Positions 42,481 through 52,344 of a stretch of DNA of 64,000 nt are shown piece by piece. A program made the position numbers and the translations under genes. Positions within the stretch are counted from its first letter, which is position 1, and the number at the start of each line of letters is the position of its first letter. Origin of the DNA: an uncultured Bacteroidia bacterium (GTDB lineage: Bacteria > Bacteroidota > Bacteroidia > Bacteroidales > UBA932); NCBI GenBank assembly GCA_902785065.1, contig CACZXH010000011.1:1-64000 (forward strand). The letters are read 5' to 3'. The notes under the pieces were generated by a model that saw only the letters and a program-made list of their open reading frames with translations, did no database searches and was not told where the DNA came from.

Positions 42481-44142
42481 ATGAAGCGACGGCTCCTCAC
42501 CGTGCTGGCGGTTCTCGCCGGCACTTTGGGCGTTTATGCCCAGTCCATCCGGGACCTGGACATCCGGGCGGTCCTGCAGGCGGACGGCTCCGCGCGGATC
42601 ACCCAGGTCTGGGACGTCTCCGTCGTACGGGGTACCGAATGGTACATTCCCATCGACAACCTCGGAAAAATGTCCGTCACGGACCTTTCCGTGAGCGAGA
42701 ACGGCCAGCCGTTCGTCAGCGAGGGGAACCGTTGGGACGTGGACCGCAGCCTGGAGGAGAAAACCGGCCGCTGCGGCATCGTCGAAAAGCGCAACGGCGT
42801 GGAATTGTGCTGGGGGCAGGGCTCCTACGGGCCTCACGTATGGACAGCGGAATTCACCGTCCATGGGCTCGTCCAGGCTTTCAGCGACGCCGACGGCTTC
42901 AACTTCATGTTCGTCAATCCGAGCCTCGTCGCCCCGCCGCAGCACGTGAAAATCACCCTGGTCAACGGCACGGGCGGTCCGGAATGGACCTATGACAACA
43001 CCCGCGTCTGGGGCTTCGGCTCCTACGGTGACATCAATGTCCAGGACGGCGCCATCGTCTATGAGTCGCTCGAACCCTACTCCGACGGGAGCTCGGCCAT
43101 CATCCTCACCCGCTTCGAGAAAGGGCTCTTCCAGCCCGAGGTCACGCGCGACATGAGCTTCGACGAGCTCCGGGAAAAGGCCATGAAAGGCAGTTCCTAC
43201 GGAGAGAATGAGCGCGAAGAAACCTTCTTCAAGTGGCTCCTGGCCCTGCTGTTCGGCGGTACCTTGTTCGCCTCCATCCGGGCGGCTGTCCTGCAGGCCC
43301 TGGGCTACAAGTACAAGAAGTCCATGTACGGCAAGACCAAGATCACCGAGTGGTTCCGCGAAGCGCCCATGGGCGGCAACCTGTTCGCTTCCAGCTACGT
43401 ACTGGACAACGGATGGCGGTTCGCCGGCCCCGCCTCGTCCAAGAACCTGATCGGCGCGCTCTTCCTGCGCTGGATCCTGGACGGAAAGGTGAAGGTCATG
43501 CCGGATCCGGACAAGCCCAAGCGCGTGAACCTGGCGTTCACTCCGGGACTCGAGTTCGACGACGACGTGGAAGGCGCCCTGTACCGGATGGCCCTCGAGG
43601 CCAGCGGCGGGAACTTCCTGCTGGAGGCCGGTGAATTCGAGAAATGGTCCGAGAGGCACTACAAGCAGTTCCTCGCCTGGCCAGACCGGGCGAAGGCCCG
43701 CGGCCGGAGCTACCTCCACGAGAAGAATTACCTGCAGCACACCTCCACCACCAACAAGGACGGCCAGGAGCAGGCCTGTCGCGTGGTGGAATTCAAGAAC
43801 TTCCTGAACGACTTCACGCTGTCCAAGGAACGCGGCGCCGTGGAAGTGGGCCTGTGGAAGGACTATCTCGTGTTCGCCCAGCTGTACGGCATCGCCGACA
43901 AGGTGGCCGAGCAGTTCCAGAAACTGTATCCGAAGGAATTCCAGGAGCTGTCCCAGTCCGTGGGCGTGGACCCGACGGTCATGCAGCGCACCATCCACAT
44001 GAACAACATGACCACCACCTCCGCGATGAACCGCGCCGTGGGCAAGTACCAGGCCGGCAGTATCAAGGGCACCGGCGGCCACACCTCCTTCGGCGGAGGC
44101 GGCGGCTTCTCCGGCGGCGGCTTTGGCGGCGGCAGCCGTTAG
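42481..44142 (+). CDS. DUF2207 membrane protein, LemA partner
   Basis: The 553-residue protein has a signal peptide, an extracytoplasmic N-terminal domain (about 22-235), one clear membrane segment (about 247-270), a cytoplasmic domain and a glycine-rich tail (GGGGGFSGGGFGGGSR), which is diagnostic of DUF2207 proteins paired with LemA. It usually has a second membrane segment; here it is weak. The pair is thought to act in envelope homeostasis, but no activity is proven. It is convergent with the SstT-like gene. Confidence 0.88.
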   Translation: MKRRLLTVLAVLAGTLGVYAQSIRDLDIRAVLQADGSARITQVWDVSVVRGTEWYIPIDNLGKMSVTDLSVSENGQPFVSEGNRWDVDRSLEEKTGRCGIVEKRNGVELCWGQGSYGPHVWTAEFTVHGLVQAFSDADGFNFMFVNPSLVAPPQHVKITLVNGTGGPEWTYDNTRVWGFGSYGDINVQDGAIVYESLEPYSDGSSAIILTRFEKGLFQPEVTRDMSFDELREKAMKGSSYGENEREETFFKWLLALLFGGTLFASIRAAVLQALGYKYKKSMYGKTKITEWFREAPMGGNLFASSYVLDNGWRFAGPASSKNLIGALFLRWILDGKVKVMPDPDKPKRVNLAFTPGLEFDDDVEGALYRMALEASGGNFLLEAGEFEKWSERHYKQFLAWPDRAKARGRSYLHEKNYLQHTSTTNKDGQEQACRVVEFKNFLNDFTLSKERGAVEVGLWKDYLVFAQLYGIADKVAEQFQKLYPKEFQELSQSVGVDPTVMQRTIHMNNMTTTSAMNRAVGKYQAGSIKGTGGHTSFGGGGGFSGGGFGGGSR

Positions 44143-44157
44143 GTGGCAGCCGTTATC

Positions 44158-45399
44158 CTATGACCGGCGGGAAAGCGAGGCTTCGTTTTTCCGCCGGTCG
44201 TGGAATTCGGCGACGGCGGTGAAGAAGGCATCGGAGGAGGAGTTGAGGGCGGTTTCGACGGAGTCCTGGACGACGCCGATGATAAAGCCGACGGCGACCG
44301 CCTGCATGGCGATGTCGTTGCCGATGCCGAAGAAAGAGCAGGCCATCGGGACGAGGAGGAGGGAGCCGCCGGCCACCCCGGAGGCGCCGCAGGCGCCGAG
44401 GGTGGCGATCAGCGACAGGAATAGCGCGGACGCAAAGCTTACCTCCACGCCTACCGTATGCGCCACGGCCAGGGAGAGAACTGTGATGGTCACGGCCGCG
44501 CCGTTCATGTTCACCGTCGATCCCAGCGGTATGCTCACGCTGTAGAACTCCTCATCCAGACCGAGCCGCTTGCAAAGGTCCATGTTGATCGGGATGTTCG
44601 CGGCGGAGGAACGCGTGAAAAATGCGTTCAGACCACTCTCTTTCAGGCACTTCAAATACAAAGGATACGGATTCTTCCGGATATGGAGCCAGGCGATGAA
44701 AGGATTCACGATAAAGGCGGTGCAGCACATGCAGCCCACCAGCAGGAGCAGGAGTTTCCCATAGTCCGTAAAGATTACCAGACCGCTCTCGGAGACCGAG
44801 GAGAACACGAGGCCGAGGATGCCGAACGGCGCGAACTGGATGACCCAGCGGACCACCTGCGACACGACGTCGGCGAGATCTCCCACCACATGGATCGTAT
44901 GCTCGGACGCCAGCATCTTGAGGCCCAGGCCCAGGATGATGGCCCAGAACAGGATGCCGATATAATTGGCCTGTGCGATTGCCTGGACGGGGTTCATCAC
45001 CATGTTCGTGAGGAGCGTCAGGAACACGTCCGAGAGACCGCCGGGCGCGCTGCCACCGGCTTCTGTCCCTTGCAGCTTGATGGTCACCGGAAACAGGAAA
45101 CTCGCCACCACCGCGAAGATGGCGGCGCAAAGCGTGGAAACCAAGTAAAGAATGATGACCGTGCGGAAGCGAGGTCCCAGGCCACCCTTCGCCTTGGCGA
45201 TGGACGAGGCCACGAGCAGGGCCACCAGCACCGGCGCAATCGCCTTCAAGGCGCTCACGAACACCTGCCCCAGGATGCCGATGCCCGTCCACTGCGGGCA
45301 AACCAGCCCCAGCACGGCACCGATCACCAGACCAACCACGATCCGCAGCACCAGCGAGCTGTCGGACCACTTCTTCAGAAGGGAAGAAATCTTGCTCAT
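44158..45399 (-). CDS. Sodium/dicarboxylate-symporter family, serine/threonine transporter SstT-like
   Basis: The 413-residue protein has about eight to ten membrane segments and the transport-core motifs of the family: FTRSSAANIPINMDL near residue 280 (the serine-rich hairpin) and GSTVNMNGAAVT near 310. That is typical of SstT, which imports serine and threonine with sodium. The ATG at 45399 is chosen over upstream ATG codons that read antisense to the GH51 gene. A weak -7 match (TACCTTGC) lies just upstream at 45404-45411. Confidence 0.88.
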   Translation of the reverse strand: MSKISSLLKKWSDSSLVLRIVVGLVIGAVLGLVCPQWTGIGILGQVFVSALKAIAPVLVALLVASSIAKAKGGLGPRFRTVIILYLVSTLCAAIFAVVASFLFPVTIKLQGTEAGGSAPGGLSDVFLTLLTNMVMNPVQAIAQANYIGILFWAIILGLGLKMLASEHTIHVVGDLADVVSQVVRWVIQFAPFGILGLVFSSVSESGLVIFTDYGKLLLLLVGCMCCTAFIVNPFIAWLHIRKNPYPLYLKCLKESGLNAFFTRSSAANIPINMDLCKRLGLDEEFYSVSIPLGSTVNMNGAAVTITVLSLAVAHTVGVEVSFASALFLSLIATLGACGASGVAGGSLLLVPMACSFFGIGNDIAMQAVAVGFIIGVVQDSVETALNSSSDAFFTAVAEFHDRRKNEASLSRRS

Positions 45400-45443
45400 A
45401 CGTTGCAAGGTACGAAAAAACGCCCGGAATGCCAAGAAATCAC

Positions 45444-45451
45444 TATATTTG
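45444..45451 (+). promoter_or_regulatory. Promoter -7 element (TATATTTG) of the GH51-GH31 operon
   Basis: TATATTTG lies 18 bases before the GH51 ATG at 45470. Confidence 0.65.
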
Positions 45452-45469
45452 TGAAAAGTACTGAAACGC

Positions 45470-47932
45470 ATGAAACGTTTTCTCTCATTCGTCGTTACTG
45501 TCGCCGTGTGCGTAACGGCCTTCGCGCAGGGGGCCATCCGGGTGAAGGCCGGGAAGCCGGCCGGGAACATCGACCCGATGCTGTATGGGCAGCTGTTCGA
45601 GCATATTTATTTTTCCGCGAACAACGGCGTGTGGCAGGAGCTGATGTACGGCCGGTCGTTCGAACCGGAGCATTACCCCGGCATCCCGCCGCGGGACGGA
45701 TATTTCGACGGCTGGTTCGCTGACGACGACGCGGTGCTGCACTCCCCGACGCGCTATGAGCAGCCCATCCGCCTGGTCGCCTTGGAAACGGACAGCTACG
45801 ATTTGGAGATGGACGTGAAATGGCGGGCGTACCTCCTGCCCGGCCGGCGTTGGAGCGGCGGCCTGCTGGACCTCCGCTTCGCCTTCAAGGACCTGGCGGA
45901 CGGCTCGGACTCCTATTACCTGCGGCTCTATGACCCGGCGTATGAGGGACAGCGGTTCACCCTGGCGCAGACCCAGGCGCAGATAGAGGCGGACAACCAG
46001 GCCAAGGCGCTCGCCAAGGCACAGAAAGCCGTCACGGGGGCGCAGTTTGCGCTTTCTGTCCGGCAGGAGAAAGAGGTCGCCTTTGGTCCCCGGACCCGGA
46101 AGGTCGTCACGCTGGAGCCGCTGGCCGCGAAGGCGGCACAGCCCGTCCAGCTGGACCAGGACGCCTGGCACCACCTGAAAATCAGCTGCCGCGGGCAGCG
46201 CGTGCGCGTCTTGTGGGACGGCAAGCAGGTGCTTTCCTGCAAAGTCCCCGACAGCCGCATGCAGAATACCCTCACCTTGTGGGAGAACTATACGGAAGCC
46301 CTCTACCGCCATATTCGCGTGACTTCCGCCGACGGGAAGAAAGTCCTGTTCGAAGGCCTTCCGGAGGACGTCCGGATTCCCGACGTCGCCCCCGAATGGG
46401 CGGCTTTCGGTCCGGGCAAGTACCGCCTCGTGAAGGGCGACGCCATCAATATGGACTATGCCCAGGAAATTACCGCCGGAACGACGGCGGCAGGCATCGC
46501 CCAGGGGCCGCAGAACGTGGTTCCCGGCGAAACGTTTGTGGGCTCCATCTATGCCAAGGGCGACGCCAAACTCTCCGTCGCGCTGGTCCGGGACGGGCGC
46601 ATCCTGCGGGAGCAGGCGCTCGGCGTCCCGGGCCCGGCGTGGAAGAAGTTCGACATTTCCCTGCCGGCAGGCGAACTGTCCGGCGATGCCGATTTCGCCA
46701 TCCTGGCAACCGAAGGGACGCTGTTGGTGGACCAGGTAACGCTTTCCACGGCCACCGGGCAGGCGAACGGCGGCTTCCGGCCGGACATCCTGCAGGCGGT
46801 GAAGGACCTGCACCCGACCTGCCTGCGCTGGCCGGGCGGCGGCTACGTGGCCCAGTACTACTGGCAGTGGGGCATCGGCCCGCAGGAGCAGCGCTACCGC
46901 TGGCCGCACTGGATGTGGATGGACTATGACCAGAACTGCTTCGTCCACTTCGAGCGCCCGGCCGAGGAATACGACGCCATCCTGGCCGACGCCGTGAACT
47001 GGGTGCGCTACTGCAACGCCCCCGCCACGGACGAATGGGGCGCCAAGCGCGCCGCGAACGGCCATCCGGAGCCATACAACGTGAAGTATTGGGAGATCGA
47101 CAACGAGATGTGGGAGATGGGCATCGACCGCTACGAAAAATGCGTCCGGGACTTCTCCACGGCCATGCGCGCGGTGGATCCGTCCATCAAGATCATCGCC
47201 TGCGGCGGCTTCCGCGAGGATGAGGAATTCCTGCAGCGGTCGGCAGGCTACTTCGACTATTTGAGCCTCCACCACTACGAGCAGGCCGGCGGCTACGCCA
47301 CCGGGCCCAAGCGCCTCGGCGAGCAGTACGACCGTTACGCGAAAATGATCGCCGCCTGCCCGAACCCGAACGTGAAGCTGTTCATTTCCGAATGGAACCT
47401 GAACAGCACCGACTGGCGTACCGGCCTTTTCGCCGGCGGCTTCCTGAACACGTGCGAGGCCCGCGACGTCGTCGCAATGGGCGCAGCCGCCCTGTTCATC
47501 CGCCGCACCGACGCCCCCGACTGGAACAACGCCTTCATCAACTTCGACTACAAGGACCTGTTCGTCGCCCCGAACTATCAGGTGACGGAACTCTGGTACG
47601 ACCACTTCTCGCGGTATCGGCTTGACTACGAGGGCGATACCGGCGACTTGAGCGTCGTCACCACCCTGTCGGAGAACGGCCGCGACGTCATTGTGAAGGT
47701 GGTGAATCCCACGGAAAACGCCTGCGACCTGACCGTCTCCGGCGATTGGAAAGGCATCGCCGGCACAGCCTATGACTTCTACGCCCCCGGCTCCCTGACC
47801 GCCGCGAACAGCATGGCGGACAAGCACGCCGTCGCGCTCCAGCACGCGTTGCCCGCCGCCCGGGAAAACGCGGTAACCCTCCACGTCGAGCCCCTCTCCG
47901 CCGGCGTCCTGACGATTACGAAAACCTTCTGA
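45470..47932 (+). CDS. GH51 alpha-L-arabinofuranosidase with inserted beta-sandwich domain
   Basis: The enzyme removes arabinofuranose side chains from arabinan, arabinoxylan or xyloglucan. The 820-residue protein has a signal peptide ending AFAQ, an opening RVKAGKPAGNIDPMLYGQLFEHI, an inserted carbohydrate-binding-like region (about 85-300) and the barrel with WPGGGYVAQYYW near 455, the acid/base in YWEIDNEMW near 541 and the nucleophile in FISEWNL near 640. The insertion makes it longer than minimal GH51 enzymes (about 500-660). It precedes a GH31 gene by 2 bases, an operon for plant hemicellulose side chains. Confidence 0.9.
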   Translation: MKRFLSFVVTVAVCVTAFAQGAIRVKAGKPAGNIDPMLYGQLFEHIYFSANNGVWQELMYGRSFEPEHYPGIPPRDGYFDGWFADDDAVLHSPTRYEQPIRLVALETDSYDLEMDVKWRAYLLPGRRWSGGLLDLRFAFKDLADGSDSYYLRLYDPAYEGQRFTLAQTQAQIEADNQAKALAKAQKAVTGAQFALSVRQEKEVAFGPRTRKVVTLEPLAAKAAQPVQLDQDAWHHLKISCRGQRVRVLWDGKQVLSCKVPDSRMQNTLTLWENYTEALYRHIRVTSADGKKVLFEGLPEDVRIPDVAPEWAAFGPGKYRLVKGDAINMDYAQEITAGTTAAGIAQGPQNVVPGETFVGSIYAKGDAKLSVALVRDGRILREQALGVPGPAWKKFDISLPAGELSGDADFAILATEGTLLVDQVTLSTATGQANGGFRPDILQAVKDLHPTCLRWPGGGYVAQYYWQWGIGPQEQRYRWPHWMWMDYDQNCFVHFERPAEEYDAILADAVNWVRYCNAPATDEWGAKRAANGHPEPYNVKYWEIDNEMWEMGIDRYEKCVRDFSTAMRAVDPSIKIIACGGFREDEEFLQRSAGYFDYLSLHHYEQAGGYATGPKRLGEQYDRYAKMIAACPNPNVKLFISEWNLNSTDWRTGLFAGGFLNTCEARDVVAMGAAALFIRRTDAPDWNNAFINFDYKDLFVAPNYQVTELWYDHFSRYRLDYEGDTGDLSVVTTLSENGRDVIVKVVNPTENACDLTVSGDWKGIAGTAYDFYAPGSLTAANSMADKHAVALQHALPAARENAVTLHVEPLSAGVLTITKTF

Positions 47933-47934
47933 TT

Positions 47935-50172
47935 ATGAAAAAGATACTGATCCTGCTGGCGGGTCTCCTGCTGCTCGCCGGATGTTCGCAGAAAGAAGTC
48001 CGCATTGCGACGGACGAAGGAACGCTGGTATTACAACCCCTGCTTGACAATGCCATCCGGGTGCGCCTGGAACCCGCTGATTACAAGCCGCTGGACGAAC
48101 TCGTCTATGTGGAGAAAGTCGCTGCACCCAAGTTCGAGGTCACCAAGAAGAACGGCGTCGTCGAAGTGAAGACCGCCCGGATGTGCGCCCGCTACGAGAA
48201 TGGCGTCCTGACCTTCTGTGATGCCGATGGCAACGTGCTCCTCCGGGAGGACAGCCACAGCCTCGTCAAATCGACTGTCCAGGAAGAGCCCACCTACGAC
48301 GCCACCCTGCGGCTCGCCTCCCCCGAAGACGAGTTCCTCTATGGTACAGGTCAGTTCCAGGACGGTTTCCTGAACATCCGGGGCGTTACGCGGCGGCTGA
48401 CGCAGGTGAACACACAGATCGCCCTGCCGTTCATCCTGTCCAGCAAGGGCTATGGCCTGCTGTGGAACAATTACGGCCTGACGGATTTCAACCCGGCGGA
48501 CCAGAGCGTTGCGCTGACCGTAGCCGGCGAAGACGGCGAGGGCCAGACGGTCAACGCCACCGGCACCGCCGGCAACCGCCGGGAGCGCCGCTTCTCCCGG
48601 TCTTTCGCCGGCAGCATCGACATACCCGAAGACGGTACCTACGCCCTGCTGCTGGATGTAGGCCAGAAGATGGCGCGCCGGCACTATCTCGCCATCGACG
48701 GCGAGCCCGTGGTGGACGTGTCCAATACCTGGCTGCCGCCGACCACGTCGGCCGTGGTGGACCTGACCGCCGGAACGCATATCCTCGCGGTCGAGGGCGT
48801 CAGGACCGACAATCCCGTCCTCTACTGGAAGAAGGTCGATGACGCGACTACCTTCCACTCCCCCGTCGCCGCGGCGCTGGACTACACCGTGTTCGCCGGC
48901 CGGGCCGACGAGGCCATCGGCGCCTACCGCACCCTGACGGGTCCCGTCCCGGAGATGCCGGACTGGATGTTCGGCTACATCCACTGCCGCGAGCGTTACC
49001 ACTCGTCGGAGGAGATCCTGGCCAATGCGCGCGAGTTCAAGGACCGCGGCCTGCCGCTGGACGTCATCGTCCAGGACTGGCAGTGGTGGGGCCCCACCGG
49101 CTGGAACTCCATGGAATTCGACCGGGAACACTATCCCGACCCGAAGGCATTGACCGACACCCTGCATGAGCTGGGCACACGCTTCATGATTTCCGTCTGG
49201 TCCAAGGTCGACAAGAACTCGACCCTCGGGAAGCGGCTGGAGGAACGCGGAAGCTACATCGAGGGTACCGACTGGATTGACTTCTTCAATCCGGATGTCG
49301 CCGCGTTCTACGCCCGGAACTTCGTGGACAGCCTGGCGCGGCCGTACGGTATCGACGCCTGGTGGTTTGACGCGACGGAGCCGGAGAACGACGACCTCGC
49401 GGGCCGGCGCATCGGCCCGGACCAGATTCCGGGCGAATGGTACCGGAACGTGTATCCGCTGATGGTGAACCGGACGATGTATGAGGCGCTGACGGCCGAA
49501 GGACTCTCGCCCGTCATCCTGACCCGGAGCGCCTTCCCGGGCGCCCAACGCTACGGCGTGGTCACCTGGTCCGGCGATGTGGGCAACGACTTCGTGACAT
49601 TGCGGCGGCAGATCGCGGGCGGTCTCGGCCAGATGGCCTCCGGCCTGCCCTGGTGGACCTTCGACGCCGGCGGCTTCTTCCGCCCGGGCGACCAATACAC
49701 TTCGGCCGAATACCAGGAGCGTCTTGTCCGCTGGGTCCAGGCATCGACCTTCCTGCCCTTCATGCGGGTCCACGGCTACATGAGCCAGACCGAACCCTGG
49801 CACTACTTCCCCGAGACTTACGAAATCATCGCCTCCTGCATGGACCTCCGCAAGCGGCTGGAACCCTACATCCTGGACTGCGCCAAGCGCGTCTCCCGGG
49901 AGGGTTACACGATCATGCGCCCGCTCGTCTTCGACTTCCCGGATGACCCGGAGGCTCTGCGGCAGGACGACACCTTCATGTTCGGCCCCGCCTATCTCGT
50001 CCATCCCGTCACCGCCCCCGGCGTCACCACCTGGCGCACCTACCTCCCCGCGACCGACGACGGCTGGCGCGACTACTGGACCGGCGTGGTTTACGAAGGC
50101 GGCCAGTGGGTCGAAACCGCGGTGGACCTCGCCACCATCCCCGTCTTCGTCCGCGGCAACGCGGGGCTCTGA
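47935..50172 (+). CDS. GH31 alpha-xylosidase-type lipoprotein with PA14-like domain
   Basis: The 745-residue protein has a lipoprotein signal (LLLLAGC), an N-terminal GH31 beta domain, a PA14-like insertion (about 215-300, GSIDIPEDGTYALLLDVGQK), and the barrel with the nucleophile in WWFDATEPEN near residue 478 and the acid/base in WSGDVGND near 547. The DATEPE form and PA14 domain resemble Bacteroides xyloglucan alpha-xylosidases, though alpha-glucosidase activity cannot be excluded. It directly follows GH51, which supports action on arabinosylated xyloglucan or similar side chains. Confidence 0.88.
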   Translation: MKKILILLAGLLLLAGCSQKEVRIATDEGTLVLQPLLDNAIRVRLEPADYKPLDELVYVEKVAAPKFEVTKKNGVVEVKTARMCARYENGVLTFCDADGNVLLREDSHSLVKSTVQEEPTYDATLRLASPEDEFLYGTGQFQDGFLNIRGVTRRLTQVNTQIALPFILSSKGYGLLWNNYGLTDFNPADQSVALTVAGEDGEGQTVNATGTAGNRRERRFSRSFAGSIDIPEDGTYALLLDVGQKMARRHYLAIDGEPVVDVSNTWLPPTTSAVVDLTAGTHILAVEGVRTDNPVLYWKKVDDATTFHSPVAAALDYTVFAGRADEAIGAYRTLTGPVPEMPDWMFGYIHCRERYHSSEEILANAREFKDRGLPLDVIVQDWQWWGPTGWNSMEFDREHYPDPKALTDTLHELGTRFMISVWSKVDKNSTLGKRLEERGSYIEGTDWIDFFNPDVAAFYARNFVDSLARPYGIDAWWFDATEPENDDLAGRRIGPDQIPGEWYRNVYPLMVNRTMYEALTAEGLSPVILTRSAFPGAQRYGVVTWSGDVGNDFVTLRRQIAGGLGQMASGLPWWTFDAGGFFRPGDQYTSAEYQERLVRWVQASTFLPFMRVHGYMSQTEPWHYFPETYEIIASCMDLRKRLEPYILDCAKRVSREGYTIMRPLVFDFPDDPEALRQDDTFMFGPAYLVHPVTAPGVTTWRTYLPATDDGWRDYWTGVVYEGGQWVETAVDLATIPVFVRGNAGL

Positions 50173-50175
50173 CGC

Positions 50176-50472
50176 CTAGCTCCGGGACTTGGGCGGGGCG
50201 ACGCCGGGGCCGAAGACCATGATTTTGCCGCCGGACTGCTCGAAGGCCTTGCGGGCGTCACTGATGGAGGCTTCCAGCATGCCGGAGATCGCGAGGGCCC
50301 GGATCATGGCCAGGACAGCCTGCTCGTTCCCGCCCCACAGGGTGGTCATCATGGCCATGGCCAGTTCGGTGACCGTCTGATGGATCGTGTCCGGATCCTT
50401 CAGTGGGTCGATGTCCGTGTGGAACCGAATGTCATTCTCTCCGTAACGGATGACTTCAATGATTTTCTTCAT
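50176..50472 (-). CDS. Small conserved-looking hypothetical protein
   Basis: The 98-residue protein (MKKIIEVIRYGENDIRFHTD..., ending PGVAPPKSRS) is soluble, with a helical middle rich in Met and Ala (TELAMAMMTTLWGGNEQAVLAMIRALA) and no signal peptide. I do not recognise the family. The start at 50472 follows a sequence similar to a -7 box (TAAGATTTG, one base too long). It is convergent with the GH31 gene and divergent from the C69 gene. Confidence 0.6.
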   Translation of the reverse strand: MKKIIEVIRYGENDIRFHTDIDPLKDPDTIHQTVTELAMAMMTTLWGGNEQAVLAMIRALAISGMLEASISDARKAFEQSGGKIMVFGPGVAPPKSRS

Positions 50473-50719
50473 ACGCACAAATCTTACAGTTTCTGTCGCA
50501 AACATCGGAAAAAGAGCCGTTTCCTGGAAATATTAAACGTTTAAGTTCCAAAAGAGGTTTCCAGGGCGTTGAGAGGCCGATTTTGAGGGTGGCGGAGTGC
50601 GCCCGGAAGGGGCATTTCACGCAAAATAACCGGATTTTTGCATGAAAAGGGCCTTTTCAAGGCTTTCAGGGGGCGATTTCGGAAGAGAAGCGTAAAACGG
50701 TTTTTCCCGGGATTTTCCG
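50473..50719. other. Non-coding gap with palindrome and imperfect repeats
   Basis: This stretch separates two divergent genes. It contains the 12-bp perfect palindrome TTAAACGTTTAA (50533-50544), the shape of a LacI-family operator, and two imperfect copies of a CGGCCTCTCAACGCCCTGGA-like segment about 96 bases apart (near 50560 and 50655). A short open frame on the minus strand here lacks a promoter and is not accepted. Confidence 0.4.
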
Positions 50720-50727
50720 TAACTTTG
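50720..50727 (+). promoter_or_regulatory. Promoter -7 element (TAACTTTG) of the C69 peptidase gene
   Basis: TAACTTTG lies 16 bases before the ATG at 50744. Confidence 0.6.
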
Positions 50728-50743
50728 GACAAACGATTTGCCC

Positions 50744-52282
50744 ATGAAACGATTCTTCTCCCTGCTGGCCGCGCTGGCCATCGGCAGCCTGCTCTCCGCC
50801 CAGGAATTCGACGGCCAGAGCTGTACGTCCATCATGGTGGGCCGGAAGGCCTCCACCGACGGTTCCGTGATGACATCCCATACCTGTGACGGTCGATACC
50901 GCACATGGGCCCAGATGGAACCCGCGGCGGACCATGCGCCCGGCACCATGCATCCGGTCCTCCGGGGCACCATGCACACGATGTTCCGCGGGGACACCAC
51001 GGGCGTCAAGCTCATGGGCGAAATCCCGGAGGTAGCCCATACCTACGCCTACCTGAACACGGCCTATCCCTGTCTCAACGAGAAGCAGCTCGCCATCGGC
51101 GAAACCACCTTCGGCGGTCCGGACACGCTTGTGAACGCCGCCGGCTGGTTCAGGATCGAGGAGCTTGAGCGCGTCGCCCTGCAGCGCTGCGACAACGCCC
51201 GGGACGCCATCCGGCTGATGGGCGCCCTCGCCGAGCAATACGGATACGGCGACAGCGGCGAATGCCTCACGGTCGCCGACAAGAACGAGGTGTGGCAGTT
51301 CGAGATCGTCGGCATCGGCAAGGAACGGATCGGCGCCGCCTGGGTGGCGAAACGGGTCCCCGACGACCACGTCGCTGTATCGGCCAACATCCCCCGCATC
51401 GGCCGCATCGACCGGAAAAGCAAGGACATGATGGCCTCGGCCAATGTGGAGCAGGTCGCCATCGACAACGGCCTCTGGGACGGGAAAGGCAAGTTCATCT
51501 TCTGGAAGTATTTCAACACCGATTACGCCAAGGGCAAGAACTTCAACGACCGCGAGTACTTCATCCTCAACCACTTCGCGCCCTCCCTCGGCCTCACCTA
51601 CGACATGGACGAACTCCCCTTCTCCGTCAAGCCCGAGAAGCCGGTCGATATCCGCGAGGTGATGGCCCTCTACCGCGAGACCTACGAGGGGACGGACTTC
51701 GACATGACCAAGGACGTCAAGATCGCCCGGGCCGCCAACAAGCAGCATCCGGCCGACACGGTCGTGAGCCCCATCGCGAACCCGTGGCTGACCACCACGA
51801 TGCGGAACACCCTGAACACCATCGCCCCCGGCACAGTCGAATTCCGGCGGACCGTGGCCGTCGCCTGGTGCGCCTACTCGCACGTGACCCAGCTCCGTTC
51901 CTGGCTGCCCGATGCGGTGGGCGGCGTGTGCTGGCTGTCGCTGGACAACCCCGGCCAGAGCCCCCGCATCCCCGTATTCTGCGGCACCACCGCGCTCCCG
52001 AAGGCCTATGAGACCTGCGGGCAGAAGCAGTATGTCGATGATTGCGCCCTCTGGCAGTTCCGCCGGGCCAACAAGCTCGCCACCCTCTCCTGGCAGAGCA
52101 CCAAAGCCGGCTTCAACAAAGAAATCCTCCGGCTCGAAAACCTCGCCCTCGACGGCGCCCCCACATGCACCGTCGCCCCCGCCGCCCTGAACGCCTACAC
52201 CGAGTATATTTATCAGGAAAGCGTCCGCGCCTGGAAAGCCCTGGAAGACAAATACTGGGTCCAGTTCGGGTCGGGGTTCTGA
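50744..52282 (+). CDS. C69-family dipeptidase (PepD-like), secreted
   Basis: The 512-residue protein has a signal peptide (MKRFFSLLAALAIGSLLSA) followed almost at once by GQSCTSIMVG. The cysteine near residue 26 matches the N-terminal nucleophile of family C69 (Ntn-hydrolase fold), exposed after propeptide removal. ASTDGSVMTSHTCDG and the later NEVWQFEIVG and SANIPRI segments are family-typical. Likely role: dipeptide hydrolysis in the periplasm or outside the cell. The ATG at 50744 is chosen over an in-frame TTG. It is the last backbone gene before the AT-rich island. Confidence 0.9.
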   Translation: MKRFFSLLAALAIGSLLSAQEFDGQSCTSIMVGRKASTDGSVMTSHTCDGRYRTWAQMEPAADHAPGTMHPVLRGTMHTMFRGDTTGVKLMGEIPEVAHTYAYLNTAYPCLNEKQLAIGETTFGGPDTLVNAAGWFRIEELERVALQRCDNARDAIRLMGALAEQYGYGDSGECLTVADKNEVWQFEIVGIGKERIGAAWVAKRVPDDHVAVSANIPRIGRIDRKSKDMMASANVEQVAIDNGLWDGKGKFIFWKYFNTDYAKGKNFNDREYFILNHFAPSLGLTYDMDELPFSVKPEKPVDIREVMALYRETYEGTDFDMTKDVKIARAANKQHPADTVVSPIANPWLTTTMRNTLNTIAPGTVEFRRTVAVAWCAYSHVTQLRSWLPDAVGGVCWLSLDNPGQSPRIPVFCGTTALPKAYETCGQKQYVDDCALWQFRRANKLATLSWQSTKAGFNKEILRLENLALDGAPTCTVAPAALNAYTEYIYQESVRAWKALEDKYWVQFGSGF

Positions 52283-52344
52283 AGTGAGCGGGCCGAGCTG
52301 CGCCGGGGCGTGCCACCTTTACCGTTGACAGTCAATCATTTACG

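Noticed and set aside
41728..44082. 784-codon minus-strand open frame opposite LemA and DUF2207
   Set aside because: It overlaps two well-supported genes and has shadow composition (very rich in Gly, Val, His).
44158..45570. Longer N-terminus for the SstT-like transporter
   Set aside because: The extra codons are antisense to the GH51 signal-peptide region and its promoter. The ATG at 45399 gives the family's normal start.
50541..50732. 63-codon minus-strand open frame upstream of the C69 gene
   Set aside because: It covers the C69 promoter, starts next to the ATG of the divergent gene, and its RPLKAL/RPLNAL repeats simply reflect imperfect DNA repeats.
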